Part shown: in pieces, positions 57,739 through 64,000 of the stretch
Position numbering within the stretch: position 1 is the stretch's first letter
How the letters are laid out: each line of letters begins with the position of its first letter
From: Streptomyces sp. CNH099
GTDB taxonomy: Bacteria; Actinomycetota; Actinomycetes; Streptomycetales; Streptomycetaceae
Assembly: GCA_000514715.1 (NCBI GenBank)
Contig: AZWL01000016.1
Coordinates: 102,452 to 166,451 of the forward strand
DNA length: 64,000 nt
Direction of reading: 5' to 3'
Made by a program: the position numbers and the translations under genes
Notes under the pieces: model-generated
Database searches by the model: none
Told to the model about the DNA's origin: nothing
The model's input: only the letters and a program-made list of their open reading frames with translations

Positions 57739-58464
57739 ATGGCGAAACGCATGGCAGCAGCGCAGACGGAAGTCCCCGGCCGGCCGGGGACGCGGCTCTG
57801 GCATGTCGTCGTGCCGCTGAAACCGCTGGCGCTGGCGAAGTCCCGGCTGGGCCCGGCGGCGGGCGAGCCGGGCCGGGGGCGGCTGGCGCTGGCGTTCGCG
57901 CTCGACACGGTGGGCGCGGCGCTCGCCTGCCCGGCGGTGGGCTCCGTGACGGTCGTCACGGACGACGCCGAGGCGGCGGAGCGGCTGGCGGCGGCCGGGG
58001 CGCGGGTCGTACCGGACGACCCGCGGGCGGGTCTGAACGCCGCGTTGGCGCACGGCGAGCGGCGGGTGCGGGCCGAGCGGCCCGGCGCCGCCGTCGCGGC
58101 GCTCAACGCGGACCTGCCGGCGCTGCGCCCGGCGGAGCTGGCCCGGGTGCTGGACGGGGTGCCGGACGGCGGCCCGGGCGGGGCGGCCGGCGGCGGCCGG
58201 GCGTTCCTGGCCGACGCCCCGGGCGCGGGCACGACGCTGCTCGCGGCGGGCGCGGGGGTGGCGCTGGCGCCGGGGTTCGGGGGCGCGTCGCGGGCGCGGC
58301 ACCTGGCGTCCGGGGCGCGGGAGATCGGGCTGGCGGGGGTGGATTCCGTGCGCCAGGACGTCGATACGGGCGCGGACCTGCGGGCGGCGCTGGCGCTGGG
58401 GGTGGGGCCGCACACGGCGGCGGCGCTGGCGCGGCTGGCGGTGGGCGACGGCGTGTGCCGGTGA
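57739..58464 (+). CDS. cofC: 2-phospho-L-lactate guanylyltransferase (CofC/FbiD)
   Basis: Guanylylates a phosphorylated precursor in coenzyme F420 synthesis. 241 residues. WHVVVPLKPLALAKSRL at the N-terminus, DDPRAGLNAALAHGE and ALNADLPALRPAEL are family motifs. FbiA/B/C are not in the window. ATG 57739 has GGGGCGGA upstream; ATG 57751 is an alternative. Divergent from plsC and followed by a small gene 24 nt on. Confidence 0.9.
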   Translation: MAKRMAAAQTEVPGRPGTRLWHVVVPLKPLALAKSRLGPAAGEPGRGRLALAFALDTVGAALACPAVGSVTVVTDDAEAAERLAAAGARVVPDDPRAGLNAALAHGERRVRAERPGAAVAALNADLPALRPAELARVLDGVPDGGPGGAAGGGRAFLADAPGAGTTLLAAGAGVALAPGFGGASRARHLASGAREIGLAGVDSVRQDVDTGADLRAALALGVGPHTAAALARLAVGDGVCR

Positions 58465-58488
58465 GCGCGGGCCGGTAGCCTGCGCTGC

Positions 58489-58692
58489 ATGCAGGCCACA
58501 GCGTTCACGTACGACCCGCAGACCCGCAGCGGCAGCGTGCTCCTCGACGACGGCACGCCGCTGCCCTTCGACGGGGCCGCGTTCGCCGCGGGCGGCCTGC
58601 GGTTGCTCAGGCCGGGGCAGCGGGTGCGGATCGAGACCGAGGACGAGGGCGGGGAGCGCCGGATCGTCCTGGTGACGCTGCAGACGCTCTGA
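58489..58692 (+). CDS. small conserved protein, cold-shock-like beta fold
   Basis: 67 residues: TAFTYDPQTRSGSVLLDDGT, then LRPGQRVRIETEDEGGERR. The pattern suggests a small OB/CSD-like beta barrel but lacks canonical RNP motifs. TAGCCT (58476-58481) ends 7 nt before the ATG, implying a leaderless transcript. Recognised only as a streptomycete conserved protein next to cofC; function unknown. Confidence 0.6.
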   Translation: MQATAFTYDPQTRSGSVLLDDGTPLPFDGAAFAAGGLRLLRPGQRVRIETEDEGGERRIVLVTLQTL

Positions 58693-58806
58693 CGCCGCGG
58701 GCCGGGCCCCGCGCGCCGTCCCCGTCCCCGTCTCTGCCGCTGCCTCTGTCGCTGCCGCTGCCGCCGCCCGGCGGGGCGGCGCCCGGCCGGGTCCGGACAT
58801 GCCGCG

Positions 58807-58833
58807 GGCCGGTCTCCCCGAGGGGAGCCGGCC
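58807..58833. terminator. bidirectional terminator between the small gene and hupS
   Basis: A 12-bp stem with one bulged T (58807-58819 with 58822-58833). A second stem CGGACCC/GGGTCCG (58841-58860) abuts the hupS stop. A third, GCCGCCC/GGGCGGC, lies at 58763-58780. Together they fill the convergent 168-nt gap, which otherwise holds only a short GCTGCC-type simple repeat. Confidence 0.7.
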
Positions 58834-58860
58834 CCGCTTGCGGACCCTGCGCCGGGTCCG

Positions 58861-59514
58861 TCACCGCTTCCTGGCAGTGGTCTTCTTGGCCGTGGTCCGC
58901 CGGCCGGCGGCCTTGCGGGCCGGCGCCTTCTTGGCGGTGGCCTTCTTCGCCGGCGCCTTCCTGGCGGACTTCTTGGCGGTGGTCTTCTTGGCGGTCGTCT
59001 TCTTCGCGGTGGCCTTCTTCGCCGCGGACTTCTTGGCCGTGGTCTTCTTCGCCGGCGCCTTCTTGGCCGTCGTCTTCTTGGCCGGCGCCTTCTTGGCGGT
59101 GGTCTTCTTCGCCGTGGTCTTCTTGGCGGTGCTCTTCTTGGTGGCCTTCTTGGCCGCGGCCTTGGCGGTGGTCTTGGTGCCGCCGGACAGGCTGCCCTTC
59201 GGGGCCTTCTTCACCGCCGTGTCGTGCTTCGGCAGCCGCTTGGAACCGGAGACGAGGTCCTTGAAGCCCTGCCCGGCGCGGAAGCGCGGCACGGAGGTCT
59301 TCTTGACCCGGACACGCTCGCCGGTCTGCGGGTTGCGGGCGTAGCGCGCCGGCCGCTCCACCTTCTCGAAAGAGCCGAAGCCCGTGACCGATACGCGCTC
59401 GCCGGAGACGACCGCACGAATGATCGCGTCGAGTACGGCGTCCACGGCGTCGGCGGCCTGCTGCCGGCCACCCATCTTGTCGGTAATAGCTTCAACGAGC
59501 TGTGCCTTGTTCAC
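58861..59514 (-). CDS. hupS: HU-family DNA-binding protein with lysine-rich tail (HupS)
   Basis: Nucleoid protein. 217 residues. Residues 1-93 are a normal HU (MNKAQLVEAITDKM, then GFGSFEKVERPARYARNPQTG). Residues about 105-217 are repeats of Ala-Lys-Lys-Thr/Pro type, a histone-H1-like tail. HupS is the Streptomyces HU needed for spore chromosome compaction. GTG start with AGGGGAAG upstream. A vegetative-type promoter lies at 59569-59597. Confidence 0.96.
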   Translation of the reverse strand: MNKAQLVEAITDKMGGRQQAADAVDAVLDAIIRAVVSGERVSVTGFGSFEKVERPARYARNPQTGERVRVKKTSVPRFRAGQGFKDLVSGSKRLPKHDTAVKKAPKGSLSGGTKTTAKAAAKKATKKSTAKKTTAKKTTAKKAPAKKTTAKKAPAKKTTAKKSAAKKATAKKTTAKKTTAKKSARKAPAKKATAKKAPARKAAGRRTTAKKTTARKR

Positions 59515-59568
59515 GTCTTCCCCTTCGGAGGCATTGATTGCCGGAACGAAATGTTCAAGCCTTTTCGC

Positions 59569-59597
59569 ACGTTAGGCAGATATATACCGCAAATCAA
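59569..59597 (-). promoter_or_regulatory. hupS promoter
   Basis: Minus-strand TTGATT (59592-59597), exactly 17 nt, TAACGT (59569-59574), in a markedly AT-rich stretch. The -10 lies 54 nt before the GTG. An overlapping TATATA is also present but lacks a -35. Confidence 0.6.
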
Positions 59598-59641
59598 AGG
59601 CAAAACGTCTCTCATCACCCTTGTGTCGCAACGGACTCCCG

Positions 59642-59854
59642 CTACGACCGTGCGTCCAGCTCCCGCCGCAGGCGCTCCAGCCGCCTTGCGGCTCCGGCGA
59701 GATCGTGCTTCGCGGCACCCGTGATCGCGAGCAGGCGCCTTGTCAGCTCGGCGCGTTCGGCGTCCGTGACCGCCACCTCGCGCACCTTGCGGTGGGCCTC
59801 CTTCAGCCCGGCGGCGACGGCCTCGTAGAGCGCGAGTTGGCCGTCGGGTTCCAT
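59642..59854 (-). CDS. small conserved helical protein
   Basis: 70 residues from ATG 59854: MEPDGQLALYEAVAAGLKEA then charged helices ending LERLRRELDARS. Probably all-alpha and possibly a coiled-coil dimer. No named family recognised. Lies between leuD and hupS on the same strand; an upstream in-frame start (59902) would add a basic unconserved stretch. Confidence 0.6.
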   Translation of the reverse strand: MEPDGQLALYEAVAAGLKEAHRKVREVAVTDAERAELTRRLLAITGAAKHDLAGAARRLERLRRELDARS

Positions 59855-59980
59855 GCGCCGATTGTGCCATCTGCGGTGAGTTGTCGCTCGGCGGCATGCC
59901 AACGCGGCGGCGTGCGAAACCCCGCGCCCGCCACCTGTCGGCGGCGGGCGCGGGGTCGGTGTGCAGCGGAAAACCGCCGG

Positions 59981-60592
59981 TCAGCTCGGTACGGTCTGCG
60001 GTTTGAACGCCGGCCGGGCCGCCTCGAAGGCGGCGATGTCGGCTTCGTGCCGAAGGGTGATGCTGATGTCGTCGAGGCCGTTCAGCAACCGCCAGCGGGC
60101 GTTCTCGTCCAGCTCGAACGGCGCGGCGAACGCGGGCGCGCCGGACGTGCCGCCGGCGCGTACCTCCAGGCCCTGCAGGTCGACGGTCACCTCGGTCCCC
60201 GGGTCGGCCTCGACCAGCTCCCACAGCCGGTCGACGGCCGGCTGCGGCAGCACCACGGTCAGCAGACCGTTCTTGAGCGAGTTGCCGCGGAAGATGTCGG
60301 CGAAGCGGGACGAGACGACGGCCCTGAAGCCGTAGTTCTGCAGCGCCCACACGGCGTGCTCGCGGGACGAGCCGGTGCCGAAGTCCGGGCCGGCCAGCAG
60401 CACGCTCGCGCCCCGGTAGGCCGCGCTGTTCAGCACGAACTCCGGATCCTTGCGCCAGGCCTCGAAGAGGCCGTCCTCGAAGCCGTCCCGGGTGACCTTC
60501 TTCAGCCAGTGGGCCGGGATGATCTGGTCGGTGTCGACGTTGCTGCGGCGCAGCGGCACGGCGCGCCCGGTGTGGGTGGTGAAGGCTTCCAT
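59981..60592 (-). CDS. leuD: 3-isopropylmalate dehydratase small subunit
   Basis: 203 residues. MEAFTTHTGRAVPLRRSNVD, TDQIIPAHWLK and GPDFGTGSSREHAVWALQNYG are family signatures. Works with LeuC to isomerise 2- to 3-isopropylmalate in leucine synthesis. 3 nt after leuC. Confidence 0.97.
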   Translation of the reverse strand: MEAFTTHTGRAVPLRRSNVDTDQIIPAHWLKKVTRDGFEDGLFEAWRKDPEFVLNSAAYRGASVLLAGPDFGTGSSREHAVWALQNYGFRAVVSSRFADIFRGNSLKNGLLTVVLPQPAVDRLWELVEADPGTEVTVDLQGLEVRAGGTSGAPAFAAPFELDENARWRLLNGLDDISITLRHEADIAAFEAARPAFKPQTVPS

Positions 60593-60595
60593 GGA

Positions 60596-62008
60596 TCAGA
60601 CCTCCGCGGTGATCAGGTCGGCCGGGGAGGACAGCCGCCCGGTCACCGCGGTGGCCGCGGCGACCTGCGGGGAGACCAGGTGCGTACGGCCGCCCTTGCC
60701 CTGCCTGCCCTCGAAGTTGCGGTTGGAGGTGGACGCCGAGCGCTCGCCGGGGGCGAGCTGGTCGGGGTTCATACCCAGGCACATCGAGCAGCCCGCGTGC
60801 CGCCACTCGGCGCCGGCGGCCGTGAACACCTTGTCGAGCCCCTCCTCCACGGCCTGCAGCGCGACCCGTACGGAGCCGGGCACCACCAGCATCCGTACGC
60901 CGTCGGCGACCTGCCGCCCGTCGACCACCGCGGCGGCGGAGCGCAGGTCCTCGATCCGGCCGTTGGTGCAGGAGCCCACGAACACGGTGTCGACCGCGAT
61001 CTCGCGCAGCGGCTGGCCCGCGGTCAGGCCCATGTACTCCAGCGCCTTCTCGGCCGCGAGCCGCTCGCTGGCGTCGGCGAACGACGCCGGGTCGGGCACC
61101 TGCTGCGACAGCGGCGCACCCTGCCCCGGGTTGGTGCCCCAGGTGACGAACGGGGCCAGCTCGGCGGCGTCGATGACGACCTCGCGGTCGAAGACGGCGT
61201 CGTCGTCGGTGCGCAGCGTCCGCCAGTACGCGACGGCCGCGTCCCAGTCGGCGCCCCGCGGGGCGTGCGCGCGGCCCTCCAGGTACGCGAACGTCGTCTC
61301 GTCCGGCGCGACCATCCCGGCGCGCGCGCCGGCCTCGATGGACATGTTGCAGATCGTCATCCGCGCCTCCATCGAGAGCTTCTCGACGGCCTCGCCGCGG
61401 TACTCGATGACGTAGCCCTGGCCGCCGCCGGTGCCGATGCGGGCGATGATCGCGAGGATCAGGTCCTTGGCGGTCACGCCGTCGGGCAGCTCGCCGTTGA
61501 CGGTCACGGCCATGGTCCTGAACGGGGCCATCGGCAGCGTCTGGGTGGCGAGCACGTGCTCGACCTGGCTGGTGCCGATGCCGAACGCCAGCGCGCCGAA
61601 CGCGCCGTGCGTGGAGGTGTGGCTGTCGCCGCAGACCACGGTGGTGCCCGGCTGGGTGAGCCCGAGCTGCGGGCCGACGACGTGGACGACGCCCTGCTCG
61701 ACGTCGCCGAGCGGGTGCAGGCGTACGCCGAAGTCGGCGCAGTTCTTGCGGAGGGTCTCCAGCTGGATGCGGGAGACGGGGTCGGCGATCGGCTTGTCGA
61801 TGTCGAGGGTGGGGGTGTTGTGGTCCTCGGTGGCGATGGTCAGGTCGGTCCTGCGCACCGGCCGGCCCGCCTTGCGCAGGCCGTCGAACGCCTGCGGGCT
61901 GGTCACCTCGTGCAGCAGGTGCAGGTCGATGAAGAGAAGGTCGGGCTCGCCCTCCGCGTGCCGGACGACGTGGTCGTCCCAGACCTTCTCCGCGAGTGTC
62001 CTTCCCAT
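60596..62008 (-). CDS. leuC: 3-isopropylmalate dehydratase large subunit
   Basis: 470 residues, normal length. GRTLAEKVWDDHVVRHAEG at the N-terminus. The [4Fe-4S] cysteines are in VGSCTNGRIEDL and the pair HAGCSMCLGMNPD, with GDSHTSTHGAFGALAFGIGT in the middle. ATG 62008 by homology; an open frame back to 62110 is not conserved. Divergent from ndgR, whose product regulates this promoter in S. coelicolor. Confidence 0.97.
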   Translation of the reverse strand: MGRTLAEKVWDDHVVRHAEGEPDLLFIDLHLLHEVTSPQAFDGLRKAGRPVRRTDLTIATEDHNTPTLDIDKPIADPVSRIQLETLRKNCADFGVRLHPLGDVEQGVVHVVGPQLGLTQPGTTVVCGDSHTSTHGAFGALAFGIGTSQVEHVLATQTLPMAPFRTMAVTVNGELPDGVTAKDLILAIIARIGTGGGQGYVIEYRGEAVEKLSMEARMTICNMSIEAGARAGMVAPDETTFAYLEGRAHAPRGADWDAAVAYWRTLRTDDDAVFDREVVIDAAELAPFVTWGTNPGQGAPLSQQVPDPASFADASERLAAEKALEYMGLTAGQPLREIAVDTVFVGSCTNGRIEDLRSAAAVVDGRQVADGVRMLVVPGSVRVALQAVEEGLDKVFTAAGAEWRHAGCSMCLGMNPDQLAPGERSASTSNRNFEGRQGKGGRTHLVSPQVAAATAVTGRLSSPADLITAEV

Positions 62009-62141
62009 CGCATTCCCATCGTCGTTGATCGCGAACTGCGCGTGCGTGAACGCGTGCCGGTGCACGGCGGCGCCACCCGTTCCCCCGTGCCGGACGGGGC
62101 CGGTCCCCACAGGGTGACGCGTCCGCCGGAAATTTGAACTT

Positions 62142-62162
62142 GCGTTTCACAGTGTGAGACGC
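62142..62162. promoter_or_regulatory. palindrome in the leuC-ndgR gap, probable NdgR site
   Basis: GCGTTTCACA-G-TGTGAGACGC, 10+1+10 with one mismatch, centred between divergent leuC and ndgR. NdgR/AreB is known to bind this intergenic region in S. coelicolor; assigning this exact palindrome is inference. Confidence 0.6.
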
Positions 62163-62174
62163 GAGTATCGTTGC

Positions 62175-62891
62175 ATGGACAACTCTAGCGGCGTCGGCGT
62201 ACTCGACAAGGCGGCTGTGGTGCTGAGCGCGCTGGAGTCCGGTCCGGCCACCCTCGCCGGGCTGGTCTCCGCGACCGGTCTCGCCCGCCCGACGGCCCAC
62301 CGGCTCGCGGTGGCGCTGGAACACCACCGCATGGTGGCCCGGGACATGCAGGGCAGGTTCATCCTCGGGCCCCGGCTCGGCGAGCTGGCGGCGGCGGCCG
62401 GTGAGGACCGGCTGCTGGCCGCGGCCGGCCCGGTGCTCACCCACCTCCGGGACATCACCGGCGAGAGCGCGCAGCTCTACCGCCGCCAGGGCGACATGCG
62501 CATCTGCGTCGCGGCGGCCGAGCGGCTCTCCGGCCTGCGCGACACCGTCCCGGTGGGCTCCACGCTGCCCATGAAGGCGGGCTCGGCGGCGCAGGTGCTG
62601 CTCGCCTGGGAGGAGCCCGAGCGGCTGCACCGGGGACTGCAGGGGGCCCGGTTCACGGCCACCGCGCTGTCGGGCGTACGGCGCCGGGCGTGGGCCCAGT
62701 CCGTCGGGGAGCGGGAGCCGGGCGTCGCGTCCGTCTCCGCGCCCGTACGCGGCCCGTCGAACCGCGTGGTGGCCGCCGTCTCGGTCTCCGGCCCGATCGA
62801 GCGGCTGACCCGGCACCCGGGGCGGATGCACGCCCAGGCGGTCGTGGACGCCGCCGCCCGGCTCACCGACGCGCTGCGCCGGGCGGGCTGA
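62175..62891 (+). CDS. ndgR: IclR-family regulator NdgR/AreB
   Basis: 238 residues, the same as S. coelicolor NdgR. Winged helix-turn-helix in about 8-70 (GPATLAGLVSATGLARPTAH), then the IclR effector domain with LRDTVPVGSTLPMKAGSAAQ. Controls branched-chain amino acid genes, nitrogen- and stress-linked growth. Divergent from leuCD with a palindrome between. No ribosome site precedes ATG 62175. Confidence 0.93.
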   Translation: MDNSSGVGVLDKAAVVLSALESGPATLAGLVSATGLARPTAHRLAVALEHHRMVARDMQGRFILGPRLGELAAAAGEDRLLAAAGPVLTHLRDITGESAQLYRRQGDMRICVAAAERLSGLRDTVPVGSTLPMKAGSAAQVLLAWEEPERLHRGLQGARFTATALSGVRRRAWAQSVGEREPGVASVSAPVRGPSNRVVAAVSVSGPIERLTRHPGRMHAQAVVDAAARLTDALRRAG

Positions 62892-62893
62892 CC

Positions 62894-62919
62894 GCCGGGG
62901 GCCGCCCGCGGCCCCCGGC
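62894..62919 (+). terminator. ndgR terminator
   Basis: A perfect 12-bp GC stem with a 2-nt spacer, starting 2 nt after the ndgR stop codon. No U-tract. Confidence 0.6.
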
Positions 62920-62957
62920 CGCCAGCCCGTGGCGCACGCCCGGCGGGCGGTGCAGAC

Positions 62958-62989
62958 AAAAATCCCGCCTCCGCCGAAGCGGAGACGGG
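62958..62989 (-). terminator. intrinsic terminator after the tRNA cluster
   Basis: On the minus strand an 11-bp stem (one C-A mismatch) with a TTCG tetraloop is followed by ATTTTT. It ends the tRNA-Gln-Glu-Glu transcript. Confidence 0.9.
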
Positions 62990-63003
62990 ACAGGTCCTGC
63001 AGG

Positions 63004-63076
63004 TACCCCCGACCGGATTCGAACCGGCGCTACCGCCTTGAGAGGGCGGCGTGCTAGGCCGCTACACAACGGGGGC
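63004..63076 (-). tRNA. tRNA-Glu (CTC)
   Basis: 73 nt without encoded CCA. Acceptor GCCCCCG pairs with CGGGGGT plus discriminator A; T-loop GGTTCGAATCC; anticodon loop CTCTCAA with anticodon CTC and stem CCGCC/GGCGG. Last of the cluster before the terminator. Confidence 0.95.
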
Positions 63077-63112
63077 CTTGGACGATCCCCTCCTCGCGAT
63101 GGAGAGGACCTG

Positions 63113-63185
63113 TACCCCCGACCGGATTCGAACCGGCGCTACTGCCTTGAGAGGGCAGCGTGCTAGGCCGCTACACAACGGGGGC
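63113..63185 (-). tRNA. tRNA-Glu (CTC), second copy
   Basis: 73 nt, identical to the copy at 63004 except one anticodon-stem pair, which is C-G there and T-A here (CTGCC/GGCAG). 36 nt separate the copies. Confidence 0.95.
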
Positions 63186-63207
63186 GAGCATCTGCAACTG
63201 CGTTGCG

Positions 63208-63279
63208 CTGGGGTACCAGGACTCGAACCTAGACTAACGGAACCAGAATCCGTCGTGCTGCCAATTACACCATACCCCA
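63208..63279 (-). tRNA. tRNA-Gln (CTG)
   Basis: 72 nt without CCA. Acceptor TGGGGTA/TACCCCA, discriminator G, anticodon loop TTCTGGT (anticodon CTG), T-loop GGTTCGAGTCC. First of the three-tRNA transcript. Confidence 0.95.
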
Positions 63280-63289
63280 CCAAAACACA

Positions 63290-63306
63290 ACCCCCGTCGC
63301 GGGGGT
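63290..63306 (-). terminator. terminator after cvnD
   Basis: On the minus strand ACCCCCG/CGGGGGT with a 3-nt loop is followed by the T-rich TGTGTTTTG. It separates the conservon from the tRNA genes. Confidence 0.7.
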
Positions 63307-63378
63307 GCTGTTCAGGTGGCCGCCGTTCCCGGCGACGGACAGAACATTACCCGATCGCGGACCGCACTCCAAAACGGG

Positions 63379-63972
63379 TTAGCGGAGCCGGGCCATGAGG
63401 GCGTGCTCGACCAGCGTGATCAGCGTCGACTTGGACTCCGAGCGCTGCCGCGCATCCGTCGTCAGGATCGGCGTCTCCGGCCCGATCTGCAACGCCTCAC
63501 GCACCTCGTCCGGCGAGTACGGCTGATGACCGTCGAACCCGTTCAACGCGATCACAAACGGCAACCCCGAGTTCTCGAAGTAATCCACCGCCGGGAAACA
63601 ATCCGCCAACCGCCGCGTATCCACCAGCACCACCGCACCGATGGCACCACGCACCAGATCGTCCCACATGAACCAGAAACGATCCTGACCAGGCGTCCCA
63701 AACAGATACAGGATCAAATCCTGATCCAGCGTGATCCGACCGAAGTCCATCGCCACCGTCGTCGTGGTCTTCCCCGACACCTGCGACAGATCATCGATCC
63801 CCGCAGACGCCGACGTCATCACCGCCTCGGTACGCAACGGATTGATCTCCGACACCGAACCGACGAACGTGGTCTTCCCCACCCCGAAACCACCCGCCAC
63901 CACGATCTTCGCCGACGTGGTCGCACGAGCCGGAGGAGAACCGGCCACACCACTAGAGCTTGCGAAGTCCAC
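63379..63972 (-). CDS. cvnD: conservon GTPase CvnD
   Basis: Small Ras-like GTPase of the Streptomyces conservons, which couple a sensor-kinase-like CvnA with CvnB (roadblock), CvnC (DUF742) and CvnD. 197 residues. Walker A VVAGGFGVGKTTFVGSVSE (23-41), YLFGTPGQDRFWFMWDDL as the switch region, and IALNGFDG in the NKxD position. GTG start overlaps the cvnC end by 20 nt. Position near ndgR matches cvn1 of S. coelicolor as I recall it. Confidence 0.92.
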   Translation of the reverse strand: MDFASSSGVAGSPPARATTSAKIVVAGGFGVGKTTFVGSVSEINPLRTEAVMTSASAGIDDLSQVSGKTTTTVAMDFGRITLDQDLILYLFGTPGQDRFWFMWDDLVRGAIGAVVLVDTRRLADCFPAVDYFENSGLPFVIALNGFDGHQPYSPDEVREALQIGPETPILTTDARQRSESKSTLITLVEHALMARLR

Positions 63973-64000
63973 TGAGCACCCTTTCGAGCAAAGTCACATC
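63953..64000 (-). CDS. cvnC: conservon protein CvnC (DUF742), C-terminal end only
   Basis: 15 codons plus TAG, reading DVTLLERVLSGLRKL, which is the usual C-terminus of DUF742 conservon proteins. It overlaps the cvnD start by 20 nt. The rest lies beyond the window. Confidence 0.8.
   Translation of the reverse strand, partial: DVTLLERVLSGLRKL

Noticed and set aside
62166..62171. TATCGT as the ndgR -10
   Set aside because: It lies only 3 nt from the ATG, too close even for a leaderless start.

Overview
The window is a very GC-rich, gene-dense actinobacterial chromosome segment. Gene content and order point to Streptomyces or a close relative. Markers include the sporulation sigma factor WhiG, four clustered type I signal peptidases, an NsdA-like regulator, an HU protein with a long lysine-rich tail (HupS type), NdgR beside leuCD, and the end of a conservon (CvnC-CvnD). 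From memory the order follows the S. coelicolor pyrH-to-cvn1 segment; no database was consulted.

Layout: (1) 1-2690, translation and nucleotide genes pyrH-tsf-rpsB (minus). (2) 3044-9539, an M23 peptidase, a TetR regulator, whiG, and the DNA-processing set dprA-yifB-yraN with DUF2469. (3) 9536-13490, four signal peptidases (sipZ, sipY, sipX, sipW in map order). (4) 13537-20471, ribosome maturation and protein targeting: rplS, trmD, rimM, a KH protein, rpsP, a SprT-like metalloprotease, an archaeal/eukaryote-type ProRS and ffh. (5) 20598-26985, the nitrogen-control operon amtB-glnK-glnD with a GlnR-type site, then an nsdA-like gene. (6) 27388-34042, a prim-pol-like protein, ftsY, smc, a small coiled-coil protein and acylphosphatase. 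(7) 34184-36105, a secreted CAP protein followed by a lower-GC patch with a PPOX/F420-type gene and a gene remnant, bounded by a 14-bp direct repeat. (8) 36151-43680, mutM-rnc-rpmF-DUF177, a DivIVA/SepIVA-like protein, coaD, rsmD and recG. (9) 43825-49495, an HSP90-family ATPase linked by a 35-codon bridging ORF to a 1,221-residue TPR-type protein. (10) 49509-58692, a DAK2/FakA-like protein, rpmB, thiD-thiL, a stand-alone Lrp/AsnC effector domain, DUF3515, ddl, gpsA, plsC, cofC and a small conserved protein. (11) 58861-64000, hupS, leuD-leuC, ndgR, three tRNAs, and cvnD with the end of cvnC.

Most genes are housekeeping and lie on the minus strand in tight operons, often with ATGA or GTGA overlaps. 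Regulatory detail is visible: a GlnR box with three of four exact half-sites before amtB, paired DnaA boxes with identical 18-bp spacing in two places, several leaderless promoters, a palindrome between leuC and ndgR, and intrinsic terminators around the tRNAs and hupS.

The best candidates for something undescribed are the HSP90 / 35-codon ORF / TPR cassette, which carries a perfect 59-bp palindrome inside the TPR coding sequence; the direct-repeat-bounded patch at 35146-36105; the 247-nt out-of-phase overlap of sipX and sipY; and short coupled upstream ORFs before pyrH and rpmB.
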